Origin: Cellvibrionaceae bacterium AOL6
GTDB lineage: Bacteria; Pseudomonadota; Gammaproteobacteria; Pseudomonadales; Cellvibrionaceae
Assembly (NCBI GenBank): GCA_003265435.1
Contig: NOXC01000011.1
Coordinates: 62,001-126,000 of the forward strand
Reading direction: 5' to 3'
DNA length: 64,000 bases
Positions 25,254 through 33,839 of the stretch are shown here, piece by piece (positions within the stretch are counted from its first letter, which is position 1; each line of letters begins with the position of its first letter). Both the position numbers and the translations under genes were made by a program. Below the pieces are notes generated by a model. It did not search any database and had not been told where the DNA came from. It worked only from the letters and a program-made list of their open reading frames with translations.

Positions 25254-26792
25254 TCAGACATTGCGACTCTGCTGTTCTGAAGATTCGGCGCCGGCTTGCT
25301 GATCATTGTCCGGCTCATCATCGGTCTGAGCAGGATTAAAACCGTAGTATTCAATGCCTTCCTCGTCGAATTCCGGGTTGCCTGACTTGCCGACACGGCT
25401 GATGAAAAACTCACCTTCGGTATGAATCGGTAAATCAACGGGTTGACGACCACCGTGCAGGGAGATGTACTGAGATTCATTCAAGTCGACGGCCCCGGCA
25501 AACGCGTCCGCGAAGCGAATTTTGCGCGCCTGCGCCTGCCAACCCGGTACCGCGCGCATAGGGATCGCTTCGGCAGCATCGCCACTGCCGTAGCCGAGGC
25601 TCAACAGTTCGCGACCTTCGAGTGCCACGCCGCGCTTACAGGCGTCTTCGAGACCTGCAGCCAGCCATGCAGGCAGCGAAGCCGAGTACAGGTTGCCGAC
25701 ATCTTTCATCAGTTCCCAACCGAGCGACATCTTCTCTTCGATATGGCGGAAGGTCTCAAAGCGTTTGAGCACACGCGTCACGCGCAAGCTGCGCGAAAAC
25801 AGCGGCGTATTCAGCTTGCCGCTTTCGACACAGGCGTAGATGTCGCGACGAGAACCCAATTCCTCGAGCACATCGTGAAACTTTACGCGCGCCGCCTCAC
25901 AATAGCGCTTCAGCTCGGCGTGATCTTCGGCTTTACCCATCGCCAGAGAAAACAGATAGCTCATTGCCAATCCGGTTTCCGGCATACGCGTGTAGGGTCG
26001 GTGCAAGAAGACCGCCGCGAGGTTTTTCATGTACGCCGATCGATCCAGACCGCGCTTATTGAACATGTTACTGAGGGCCACCAGCACCGCATCGATGTAG
26101 CAGTTCGTGCTGTAATAACCGTTGAAAACCGGGTAATCGCGCAACTGCGAATTGGTTGCGGCTTTCTGCTGTGAAAATCGCACAAACGGTTTGCGAAAAT
26201 CCGGGCCACGGTAATCCGCCGAGGTACCGGATTTAACGAGGTCCAGAACCAGCATCTTGGCTTGCGGCTCCATCAACATGGCCACAGCGCCCGCGCCTTG
26301 CGTAGGCTCGCCGGTTGAACCGCGCTCGTACTCGGCGATGTCGGCCGAGACCACAATCGCACGCGATTCGGCGCCGTCAAATGCAAGAAAGCGAGCCGCG
26401 CCCTTCATCGCGTACACACCGCCCAGACAGGCGTGCTTGTACTCTGGGACCTCACAATAACGACTCAATGGCGGCAAGCCGAGCTTGCGCAGGCCCTGAT
26501 CCACAATCCCCTTAATGATCACGGCACCGGCGGAGTTGTCCGTACTGGACTCCGTGCCAAAACCAAAGTATCCAATGGAGCGGGGATCAATGTTGTACTG
26601 CTGAATGAGTTTCAGGACGGCATTGGCGGCCATCGTGTACACATTCTGATGATGACCGCGCATGCGGAAGCTGTGCCCAACGACATCTTTCAGCTTCTCC
26701 CAGCTGCCGTCGGTCCACTCGCACCAGTCTTCCAGATTTGTGCGATAGGGCGGCAGGTAGGCTGCCAATCCGCTAATACCAACAGAACTCAT
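25254..26792 (-). CDS. mvaS: Hydroxymethylglutaryl-CoA synthase
   Basis: 512 residues. It condenses acetyl-CoA with acetoacetyl-CoA to HMG-CoA, the first committed mevalonate step. The thiolase-fold catalytic residues are visible: Glu81 (FGTESSTD), Cys122 (KHACLGGVYAMKGA) and His264 (FLHRPYTRMPE). It is longer than typical bacterial MvaS (about 390), with a middle insertion and an acidic, Gln-rich tail of roughly 30 residues (DDEPDNDQQAG). This resembles a longer HMGS-like subgroup, so activity should be confirmed, though the operon context strongly supports it. GGAG lies six bases before the ATG. It follows idi with a 78-base gap. Confidence 0.85.
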   Translation of the reverse strand: MSSVGISGLAAYLPPYRTNLEDWCEWTDGSWEKLKDVVGHSFRMRGHHQNVYTMAANAVLKLIQQYNIDPRSIGYFGFGTESSTDNSAGAVIIKGIVDQGLRKLGLPPLSRYCEVPEYKHACLGGVYAMKGAARFLAFDGAESRAIVVSADIAEYERGSTGEPTQGAGAVAMLMEPQAKMLVLDLVKSGTSADYRGPDFRKPFVRFSQQKAATNSQLRDYPVFNGYYSTNCYIDAVLVALSNMFNKRGLDRSAYMKNLAAVFLHRPYTRMPETGLAMSYLFSLAMGKAEDHAELKRYCEAARVKFHDVLEELGSRRDIYACVESGKLNTPLFSRSLRVTRVLKRFETFRHIEEKMSLGWELMKDVGNLYSASLPAWLAAGLEDACKRGVALEGRELLSLGYGSGDAAEAIPMRAVPGWQAQARKIRFADAFAGAVDLNESQYISLHGGRQPVDLPIHTEGEFFISRVGKSGNPEFDEEGIEYYGFNPAQTDDEPDNDQQAGAESSEQQSRNV

Positions 26793-26870
26793 AATTTACT
26801 CCGCCAATCAATCCCGGGCCGTTCACCCTGGGCCTGTCCTTTGCCAAAAAAATGAATGCTTTGCGAGGGC

Positions 26871-27455
26871 TTACTGCGCAAATAGCGCCTGCAGGGCCTC
26901 GGCGTGTGTGTTTTGAATTTCCTGCAGTTCCAACTTGAACCAGGGCGTAAACTGCTCTGGGTGGGCGCTGAGCTCGTCTTCCAGATCACTCAGGGAGATG
27001 TAGCGCCATTCGCTGATCTCATTGGAGTTGGTCGAGGGAGGATCATCACTGAGGCCGATATAGACCCAGCACAATTCGTGCTCTGAACCGGCCTCTCCGA
27101 AAGAGGCGTGGTACTCAAATTTGTACAGATAATGCAGCTCGGTTTTCAGGCCCAGCTCTTCCCACACACGACGCTGACTGGCGACGTCCATCGTCTCACC
27201 ATCGCGCGGGTGGCTGCAGCAGCTATTTGACCAAAAGCCACCCCAGAGCCGCTTGCCCGGGGCCCGACGCTGCAAGAGCAACTCGCCGCGGCTGTTGAAG
27301 ATCAGAACAGAAAACGCCCGGTGAAGCATCCCGTCGCCATCATGGCAAGAGGCCTTGTCCGCACTTCCCAACTGCTGATCCTGACTGTCGACCAGGATTA
27401 ACGGATCGGCATCGGACGACACCACAGCGAACCGATCATGCGCAAGCTCTGACAA
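26871..27455 (-). CDS. idi: Isopentenyl-diphosphate delta-isomerase, type I
   Basis: About 194 residues with a Nudix-like fold. The enzyme converts IPP to DMAPP, essential when IPP comes only from mevalonate. Active-site Cys lies in SNSCCSHPRDGE and the catalytic Glu in SEHELCWVY; metal-binding His/Glu residues (LHRAFSVLIF, EELGLK) are in place. The start is taken as TTG at 27455, where CGGAGG sits five bases upstream; a TTG at 27473 would add six residues. The gap of about 155 bases to mevalonate kinase upstream is the largest within the cluster and may hold a promoter, though I see no strong hexamers. Confidence 0.88.
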   Translation of the reverse strand: MSELAHDRFAVVSSDADPLILVDSQDQQLGSADKASCHDGDGMLHRAFSVLIFNSRGELLLQRRAPGKRLWGGFWSNSCCSHPRDGETMDVASQRRVWEELGLKTELHYLYKFEYHASFGEAGSEHELCWVYIGLSDDPPSTNSNEISEWRYISLSDLEDELSAHPEQFTPWFKLELQEIQNTHAEALQALFAQ

Positions 27456-27611
27456 ATTTACCTCCGAGTGCAAACTGAAAACGCAGCGGGCTCTGCAGCG
27501 CTGCGATAAATCAGCCTTACAACCCCAGCTCCAACCTAGAACGCGGTGGCCGACACGTCGGACACCAAAAACCAGCCACGCATATTAAAACGACTCGTAA
27601 AAACGCACAAC

Positions 27612-28562
27612 TCACAGGGTCTTATTTGAGCTGCCCTGAAGACAGATGCGCTCGACCCGGTAACCGTGATCGACGAGGGCACGACGGACCGTTTCCGGCT
27701 CCGAGGCTAGAACAATACTCGCGCCGCCCCCGCCGCTCCCGGTGAGTTTCACCCCTTCGGCACCGGCCGCAAGCGCATGCTCGCGCAGCGTTTCCAGCGC
27801 AGGGGATGACACCCCGAGTGCGCGTAAACGCTCGTGATTGAGATTAAACATGTGGGCAAGCTGAGCCCAGTCTCCCTTGCGCAGCACTTCAGGCGCCTCG
27901 CGGACAAGCGCAGCGATATCTTCAAAATGCTGTTCGACGAGGGCGGGTTCTGCTGCGCGCCTCACGCGCACGCGCTCTACCATCTCTGCCGTGACACCGC
28001 GCTCCCCGCAGTGCGCAACCAGCAGGGTCAGTGGCCTCGCATCGGCAATGGGGGCAAACTCAACGCCGTCTTCGCCACGCTGAAATTGCAGCAGTCCGCC
28101 ATAGGTTGCCAGCGTATTATCGAGCCCCGAGGGGCGGCCATGAGCGTGTTTTTCGCACTCGAAGGCTATGTCGTTTATCGTCTCCAGGGTCAGCGTCACA
28201 GCGAAATAGGCCGCCAGTGATTTCACCAACGCCACCGCCAGGGCCGCCGAAGCCCCTAAACCCGAACCGGGCGGCAGCTCGGAGTGCACCTCAATGGTGA
28301 GCGCGTCGGGCTGAATGCCCAAACGGGCACAAATGCTCTCCAGCATGGCATTGAGCGCATCGGCCATCGGGCTCTCGGCCTGCTCGCGGTTGTCGAAGCC
28401 CCAGGCGGGGACGCAGACAGCTACTCCCGGGATCTCACCCTTACACACCTTGGCGCGCACCATGTCAGGCAGGCCCGCAGCAATGGCCGGATACCCATAA
28501 ACCACTGCATGTTCACCAAACAGAATGACCTTGCCGCAGGCACTGTGCCAATCAGCCGTCAT
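27612..28562 (-). CDS. mvk: Mevalonate kinase
   Basis: About 316 residues of the GHMP kinase family, phosphorylating mevalonate at C5. The N-terminal ACGKVILFGEHAVVYG is the mevalonate-kinase hallmark. The ATP loop is PPGSGLGASAALAVALV, and the C-terminal GHMP motif is KLTGSGGGGASIV. The catalytic Asp lies in GRPSGLDNTLATYGG. The start ATG at 28562 lies 10 bases inside the end of the HMG-CoA reductase gene, with AGGA eight bases upstream, so translation is coupled. Longer in-frame extension lacks support. Confidence 0.9.
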   Translation of the reverse strand: MTADWHSACGKVILFGEHAVVYGYPAIAAGLPDMVRAKVCKGEIPGVAVCVPAWGFDNREQAESPMADALNAMLESICARLGIQPDALTIEVHSELPPGSGLGASAALAVALVKSLAAYFAVTLTLETINDIAFECEKHAHGRPSGLDNTLATYGGLLQFQRGEDGVEFAPIADARPLTLLVAHCGERGVTAEMVERVRVRRAAEPALVEQHFEDIAALVREAPEVLRKGDWAQLAHMFNLNHERLRALGVSSPALETLREHALAAGAEGVKLTGSGGGGASIVLASEPETVRRALVDHGYRVERICLQGSSNKTL

Positions 28563-29850
28563 GCGCGCTGTCCTGTAATTCGGCAATAATCTGCTCTGCG
28601 CGTCGCACCTTGATGTCTCCACATTCGACGAGACGCTTGACCACTTCATCAAACAACGGTGCGGGCGTATGCGCGGCAACCGCCACGCTGCGTGCGTGCA
28701 AGGTCATGTGCCCCTGCTGAATACCGGACGTGACCAGTGCGCGCAACGCAGCAAAATTCTGGGCCAGACCAACAGCCGCCATCACCCCCGCCAACTCTGT
28801 TGCGTGTGTCACACCGAGCAGGCGCAGGTTGCGATCCACGACCGGGTTACTGCGCAACGAGGCACCGACTGTTCCTACTTTTAAAGGCAGCGCAATGCGA
28901 CCCACAAGACTCCCATCGTCGTCCTGCTCCCATTCGGTCAAACCGCGATACTGGCCATCGCGTGCGGCATAGGCATGCACCGCCGCTTCGACCGCGCGCC
29001 AATCATTCCCGGTCGCGAGCACAAGCGGATCAATGCCGTTCATGATGCCCTTGTTGTGCGTGGTCGCGCGATAGGGGTCGGCCCAGGCAAAATCATTGGC
29101 CAGCACAATCCGGCGCGCCACTTCGTGGCCGTCCACCGTCTTGGTCGCGAGCTGCGCGGGGGCGTAGCGTACCTCGGCTCGGGAAATGGCGGCATCGGCC
29201 AGATTAGACAGGATTTTGAGCAGGGCCTGTCCACCGCTGATGCGCTCGATCAACGGTGCGAGCTGCTCCATCACCGTATTAACCTGATTTGCGCCCATCG
29301 CATCGCGGGTGTCGATGGAGAGGTTCAACACGAGCATGGGCCCATGACGTCCCTCAAGTCGGCGCAGCGACATGCTCTGCGCACCGCCCCCTCGCGCCAC
29401 CATGGCCGGCATCAGCGCGTTGGCGGCCTCGACGATCACACCCTGCTGAGACTCAAGTGCGGCCGTCGCGGCGCTGATATCCTCAATGCCAATCAATTGA
29501 ATCTGGCCGTGCAACACCGGATCGCCAACCTGAGTGCGAAAACCGCCACTCTTTTCCGCGAGCAGCCCCGCATAGGACAGTGCGGCGACGACGGAGGGTT
29601 CTTCCACCACCATAGGAATGGCATAGCGCTGACCATCGATAGGGAAATTGATCGCGATGCCCTGTGGCAGGCCGAATACCCCGATCACGTTTTCAATCAT
29701 ATGTTCCGCGATGCTGAGCGGCAGCGACTGCGCGGCCGAAAGCCACGCGGCGCAATCGGCCTGATCGAGGTAACCTGAGGTATGCAGCTCGGCAACACGT
29801 TGTGCCGGGCTCAACTTACGAAAAATGCGTTTGATAAGCGCGCGGGTCAT
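28552..29850 (-). CDS. mvaA: HMG-CoA reductase, class II
   Basis: 432 residues. It reduces HMG-CoA to mevalonate in the cytoplasm. Sequence blocks ENVIGVFGLPQGIAINF, VVEEPSVVAALSYAG, DAMGANQVNT, THNKGIMNGIDPLVLATGND and the C-terminal GHMTLHARSVA (catalytic His) are those of class II bacterial enzymes such as Pseudomonas mevalonii MvaA. It lacks the membrane domain of class I enzymes. Cofactor preference (NADH or NADPH) cannot be decided here. The ATG has AAGGAG about ten bases upstream. It ends overlapping mevalonate kinase and starts 14 bases after the phosphomevalonate kinase gene, so it is in the same transcript. Confidence 0.9.
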   Translation of the reverse strand: MTRALIKRIFRKLSPAQRVAELHTSGYLDQADCAAWLSAAQSLPLSIAEHMIENVIGVFGLPQGIAINFPIDGQRYAIPMVVEEPSVVAALSYAGLLAEKSGGFRTQVGDPVLHGQIQLIGIEDISAATAALESQQGVIVEAANALMPAMVARGGGAQSMSLRRLEGRHGPMLVLNLSIDTRDAMGANQVNTVMEQLAPLIERISGGQALLKILSNLADAAISRAEVRYAPAQLATKTVDGHEVARRIVLANDFAWADPYRATTHNKGIMNGIDPLVLATGNDWRAVEAAVHAYAARDGQYRGLTEWEQDDDGSLVGRIALPLKVGTVGASLRSNPVVDRNLRLLGVTHATELAGVMAAVGLAQNFAALRALVTSGIQQGHMTLHARSVAVAAHTPAPLFDEVVKRLVECGDIKVRRAEQIIAELQDSAHDG

Positions 29851-29864
29851 CGCCTGGGCACTCC

Positions 29865-30860
29865 TTATGTTCGCGATAAAGAAATCGCTCGCGCACCGAG
29901 AGCAGGCAAGCGGCGAATAAATTGCGCTAAGGCGGCAGCATCCTCACTGACCGCAAGGCCGAGGTCTCCGCCTCCGGCACCACAGGGCTTGTAAGCCAAC
30001 GCCGGTACTCGAGCGGCGGCTTCGAATAAGTGCGTGTGCAACTCGGTGAAAATGCCCAAACGGCTGCTTTGGTCTAGCGCCCATAATTGCGTTGTAAAAA
30101 CCTCCAGCGCCTCGCGTAACTCTGTGGCGCCGTGATTTTGGCAAACCTCCGCTGACGCTTGGCCCAACGCCGTCATCATCAAAGCGCTTTGCTTCGGCGA
30201 GTCTTGACGCCACTGACTGAAACTGCCCAGAAAGCGCGTTGTGGAGGCGCTTTGCCCCGTCCAGATATAAGCGCAATGCAAGGCGTCGGGCCACGCAAAG
30301 GGCACGATCGAGGCGCTCTTACCTTGCGGTGTAAAGACAGAGCAGCCGCCGCTCATGCTCGCCGCGATGTCGGTGCCACTGCCGCGCTTGCCCTGCGCCT
30401 CGCTGTGCACCGCGTGCAGGCGCTGCCAGCGTGCCGAGGTGGGCTCGGGCTCCGAGTCAAAGGCTTGCTGCAGCAATGAGTCCAGAGCCACCACCAGGGC
30501 AGCACTGGAACCCAAACCCAATTTATCACCGCGATCGAACAGTGCTCGCGAATCGAGTTTGAGGGTCCAGCCAGCATCGAGCAAGGCCTGACGGCGATGC
30601 GAGGAATACAGCAACGCATTCAACGCTGCCACCAGAAAGTGAAGACGCGAATCCGGAGTGACCAAACGATCCGCATCGCGCCAATGCAGCGTGACCGCCT
30701 CGTCGAGCAAGCCGGGTGCCTCGACACACACACCCGAACCCGATGCGGGAGACAACTCGCATTCAACGTAGCGATCGACCGCCTGCACCAGTGCGGGATA
30801 CCCCTCCAGCACGGCGTACTCGCCGTTGACTATGACTTTACCTGGGGCGCGACTGCTCAC
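29865..30860 (-). CDS. mvaK2: Phosphomevalonate kinase
   Basis: About 331 residues of the GHMP family, making 5-diphosphomevalonate. The N-terminal segment APGKVIVNGEYAVLEGYPAL, the ATP loop DKLGLGSSAALVVAL, the segment GSGTDIAASMSGG and the C-terminal KPCGAGGGDLGLA identify phosphomevalonate kinase rather than mevalonate kinase. The start is uncertain. GTG at 30860, 7 bases after the decarboxylase stop, places the conserved APGK segment at residue 4, as in the family. A TTG six codons earlier, overlapping the previous gene, is possible. Neither has a strong Shine-Dalgarno, so reinitiation after the upstream gene is likely. Confidence 0.85.
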   Translation of the reverse strand: MSSRAPGKVIVNGEYAVLEGYPALVQAVDRYVECELSPASGSGVCVEAPGLLDEAVTLHWRDADRLVTPDSRLHFLVAALNALLYSSHRRQALLDAGWTLKLDSRALFDRGDKLGLGSSAALVVALDSLLQQAFDSEPEPTSARWQRLHAVHSEAQGKRGSGTDIAASMSGGCSVFTPQGKSASIVPFAWPDALHCAYIWTGQSASTTRFLGSFSQWRQDSPKQSALMMTALGQASAEVCQNHGATELREALEVFTTQLWALDQSSRLGIFTELHTHLFEAAARVPALAYKPCGAGGGDLGLAVSEDAAALAQFIRRLPALGARAISLSRT

Positions 30861-30867
30861 GGGGCCG

Positions 30868-31881
30868 CTAGACAATGCGCGCACCCTCGCCGAGGCCGCA
30901 ACGCAATATAGACTGTACGCCGGGCAAACCCTCAAGGCGCGCTGCCACTTGATCGCCGTATCCTGGCGCACAGATGGCTTTCACCTGCGGGCCGGCATCG
31001 ATGGTGAAGAACACCGGAATACCCTCAGCACGCATGGCCCGAATCTCGTGCATGGCCGTCACTGTCGTGCCATGCCAGTAGAGCAAGCCGGGCCGTGACG
31101 CCATGGCCATCGCGTGCATTTTAAGGCAACTGAATTCGCTCAATTCCGCTAGGGCTTCAAAATCCCGCGCACGCACATGCCGCTCGGCATCCTCGATATC
31201 GCGATTATTGCCTTCAAGCCATGGCGCATAATAGGGGCTGGTGTGCCGGCTGAGTTCCATCCCTTCGGTGGAGCCCACCGGCTTCTCACGATCACTGACC
31301 ACCGCGACACAGACTTCCAGCGGCCAGTGGCTGGCCTCGAGGATGGGCTGTGCATAGGCGCTGCCAAAAGTCGGGTCGGGAGGGTTCAGCGCTTCGGTCA
31401 AGGCGATGCGCGCAAAACCACCGAACAGGGAGCGGGCCGCGGAACCGGACATCGCTCGAGCCAGCATGCTTTGCTCGCGCAAGCTGAGTTCAAGCCCCAA
31501 CGCCGTGTTGCCCGCCACCACCAGTGCAGCAAAACCCGACGCCGACGACGCCAAGCCCGCTCCGGTCGGAAAGTTGTTTTCTGTCTCGACCTCACAGCGC
31601 AGGCTGGTATTCCCCAACGCGCGCAGCCGATCAAGCGCCTCACTGATACGCGGCAAGCGGCGCTCATCGCGCTGGCCGTTCAAAATCAAAGTATCGCTCT
31701 CCAGCGCAGCATCGAAGGTAAGGCGCGTACGCGTCTGCAGGGTATCCAAGGTGATGGACAGGGACGCAACGGCCGGCTCATTGGTGTGCAGATCACCGGC
31801 CTTTCCCCAGTATTTGATCAGCGCGATATTCGGATGCGCGACGGCTTCGGCGCATAAGGGTGTGGAATCAGATAACTGCAC
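30868..31881 (-). CDS. mvaD: Diphosphomevalonate decarboxylase
   Basis: 337 residues. It carries out ATP-dependent decarboxylation of mevalonate 5-diphosphate to IPP. Hallmarks are PNIALIKYWGK near the N-terminus, SLSITLDTLQTRT, the ATP loop FPTGAGLASSASGFAALV, SGSAARSLFGGFA and FTIDAGPQVK containing the catalytic Asp. It is the first gene of the minus-strand mevalonate cluster. It starts with GTG at 31881 and has no strong Shine-Dalgarno. The 154-base gap to the aryl polyene genes on the plus strand must contain divergent promoters for both clusters, although I could not pick convincing hexamers. Confidence 0.9.
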   Translation of the reverse strand: MQLSDSTPLCAEAVAHPNIALIKYWGKAGDLHTNEPAVASLSITLDTLQTRTRLTFDAALESDTLILNGQRDERRLPRISEALDRLRALGNTSLRCEVETENNFPTGAGLASSASGFAALVVAGNTALGLELSLREQSMLARAMSGSAARSLFGGFARIALTEALNPPDPTFGSAYAQPILEASHWPLEVCVAVVSDREKPVGSTEGMELSRHTSPYYAPWLEGNNRDIEDAERHVRARDFEALAELSEFSCLKMHAMAMASRPGLLYWHGTTVTAMHEIRAMRAEGIPVFFTIDAGPQVKAICAPGYGDQVAARLEGLPGVQSILRCGLGEGARIV

Positions 31882-32035
31882 GTGCTCGTGGCCTGTATTG
31901 AGAGAGACGAGAAGACCGCGATTCTATGGCCTGCTCCTCCGAATTTAAAGCCGCGCGCGCATCCGCGAGGCGAAAGTCCGCTCTCGAGCGCGGAATCTGC
32001 TATGGTTCACGCTTCGTTCACGGCCACAGCCCAAC

Positions 32036-32608
32036 ATGCCTAAGCTGCTCTACCTCATCATCACCCTGGTCACAGTTGCCTACCCACTGATCGTCTACTT
32101 TGGATTGCAGCGATTAAGCCCGGCGGTGTTTTCGGTGATTTTGATTGCCCTGGCACTGGGGCGCTACGGTGCGGCAGGCGCGCCAAGAAAAGGGCGTGGG
32201 CTCGTCATACTCTTGGCGGGTGCGGGCTATGGTTTTGTGCTCGCACTGAGCAACAGCCAGGCTTTGCTGCTCGCCTACCCCACGGTCGTGAGTTGGACGG
32301 TCGGCCTGTACTTTGCGCTCAGCCTGCGCGATGCCAAAAGCGCCATCGAGCAGCTTGCGGAGAAGCGCCAAGGTCCTCTGCCACGCGCAGCCCAGCACTA
32401 TGTGCGCAGGCTCACGGCATTCTGGGCTGTGTTGCTGTTTGTGAATGGCGGCGTGGCGCTCACGCTCGCGCTGTTTGCCGACCTGAAACTGTGGGCGCTG
32501 TACACCGGCCTGCTTTCCTATGGTCTCTTCGGCCTGGTATTCGCTGTCGAGTTATGGGTTCGTCGTCGCTATAAGAACAAGCACTCGGAGCCTGAAATCG
32601 AAGCCTGA
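32036..32608 (+). CDS. COG4648-type inner-membrane protein of aryl polyene clusters
   Basis: 190 residues with about six hydrophobic helices (for example LLYLIITLVTVAYPLIVYF, LVILLAGAGYGFVLAL, AFWAVLLFVNGGVALTLAL and LLSYGLFGLVFAVEL) and a basic cytoplasmic tail. Proteins of this type (COG4648, called ApeG in Escherichia coli) are a constant component of aryl polyene clusters, with no assigned reaction; a structural role for the enzyme complex or lipid handling is often assumed. It is the first gene of a plus-strand block that continues to 41989, and is divergent from the mevalonate operon. Confidence 0.7.
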   Translation: MPKLLYLIITLVTVAYPLIVYFGLQRLSPAVFSVILIALALGRYGAAGAPRKGRGLVILLAGAGYGFVLALSNSQALLLAYPTVVSWTVGLYFALSLRDAKSAIEQLAEKRQGPLPRAAQHYVRRLTAFWAVLLFVNGGVALTLALFADLKLWALYTGLLSYGLFGLVFAVELWVRRRYKNKHSEPEIEA

Positions 32609-32682
32609 GCTGGCCTGACCGCTTTTGTCACTTGGGCGCCTGCGGTATTATGCGGCCCGCCCGAAGACGCCCAAACGCCGAT

Positions 32683-33081
32683 ATGACTGCCACATTGAGT
32701 ACCTTGCAAGACGCTTTCGCCAGCGACGAATGGCCACGCTTCGACACGCTGGACGTCCGCGAGGATGGCTGGTGTATACGCCTTTGGGTCTCCGCGTCAG
32801 TGCGCTGGTTTGAAGGGCACTTTCCCGAACAAGCTGTGCTTGCCGGTGTCGTCCAAACACACTGGGCGACGCGACTCAGCGAGTACCTGTGTCGACCCGA
32901 ATCACGCCTTGCTGGGGTCGATGCGCTGAAGTTTCAGCAGGTCGTGCTCCCGGAACAACATCTGACCCTGAACTTGCAGCCCCGGTACGACGACGCAGGC
33001 CAGCTGATCAGTATTCGCTTTCGCTATGCCGACGGCGAGCAGCTGTTTTCCGAAGGGCGTCTGGTCTACACCCCCAATTGA
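32683..33081 (+). CDS. Hot-dog 3-hydroxyacyl-ACP dehydratase (ApeI-like)
   Basis: 132 residues with a single hot-dog domain. The motif WFEGHFPEQAVLAGVVQ has the active-site His and the LxGVxQ helix of FabA/FabZ-like dehydratases. The family in aryl polyene clusters dehydrates the 3-hydroxyacyl intermediate on the ACP, introducing each conjugated double bond. A second dehydratase (34791-35231) is expected to work with it. The ATG at 32683 gives a normal N-terminus; no strong Shine-Dalgarno is seen. It lies 74 bases after the COG4648-type gene and 8 bases before the glycosyltransferase gene. Confidence 0.8.
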   Translation: MTATLSTLQDAFASDEWPRFDTLDVREDGWCIRLWVSASVRWFEGHFPEQAVLAGVVQTHWATRLSEYLCRPESRLAGVDALKFQQVVLPEQHLTLNLQPRYDDAGQLISIRFRYADGEQLFSEGRLVYTPN

Positions 33082-33089
33082 GGTAAGCG

Positions 33090-33839
33090 ATGTCTTCCTA
33101 TTGTTTGCTCGTTCCCCACTACAATCACGAACGCCAATTTATCGAATTCTTGCCTCGCCTGGTGGAAAGCGGGCTCCCCATCCTCGTCATTGACGATGGC
33201 AGCGAAGCGGCAAGCTTCAAGCAGGTAGCGCGCTGCGCCGAGCAGTTTCCACAGGTGCACCTATTTCGCCATGCGCAGAATCGCGGCAAAGGGGCGGCGG
33301 TAAAAACAGGCTTTGTGCACGCGGCCCAACTCGGCTACACCCACGCCATTCAGATCGACGCCGACGGTCAACATCGCGTCGAAGACCTCAAACCCTTTAT
33401 TCACGTCAGTAAAAAATTGCCACACGCGATGATCTGTGGGCGCCCGGTCTTCGACGACAGCGCGCCCAAGGCAAGGGTCTACGGCCGCAAAGTGACGGAT
33501 TTCTGGGTGGCGCTGGAGACCCTGTCGCTGGAGGTCAAAGACAGCCTCTGCGGCTATCGCATTTATCCGCTGCGTGAGATGGAGCGCCTGCTCGATCGCC
33601 ACTTCGTTGGCTCACGCATGGATTTCGACACCGACATCATCGTCAAATCCAGCTGGCAGGGCATTGAGCTGTGCTTTATGGATACCGAAGTCATCTACCC
33701 AGAGCAAAGCGTCTCGCACTTTAAATACCTTCGCGACAATCTGCTGCTGATTGGCCTGCACACGCGCCTGATGCTCGGCATGCTCTGGCGCTCACCTTGG
33801 CTGATTTACCGTCGCGTGCGTCAAGGCCTGCGAAAATGA
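33090..33839 (+). CDS. Family 2 glycosyltransferase
   Basis: 249 residues of a GT-A fold: LLVPHYNHERQ at the N-terminus, VIDDGSEAASF for nucleotide binding, the metal-binding DxD in IQIDADGQHRVEDL, and a C-terminal hydrophobic region. In Escherichia coli-type clusters a GT2 domain is fused to an acyltransferase domain in one protein (ApeJ). Here the two are separate genes overlapping by four bases (ATGA). The enzyme probably adds a sugar that links the polyene to a membrane lipid, but donor and acceptor are not known. GAGG lies six bases before the ATG. Confidence 0.82.
   Translation: MSSYCLLVPHYNHERQFIEFLPRLVESGLPILVIDDGSEAASFKQVARCAEQFPQVHLFRHAQNRGKGAAVKTGFVHAAQLGYTHAIQIDADGQHRVEDLKPFIHVSKKLPHAMICGRPVFDDSAPKARVYGRKVTDFWVALETLSLEVKDSLCGYRIYPLREMERLLDRHFVGSRMDFDTDIIVKSSWQGIELCFMDTEVIYPEQSVSHFKYLRDNLLLIGLHTRLMLGMLWRSPWLIYRRVRQGLRK

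Noticed and set aside
24330-31881. Carotenoid or terpene pigment cluster next to the mevalonate genes
   Set aside because: No phytoene synthase, desaturase, cyclase or terpene synthase motif was found; only farnesyl-diphosphate synthase is present.
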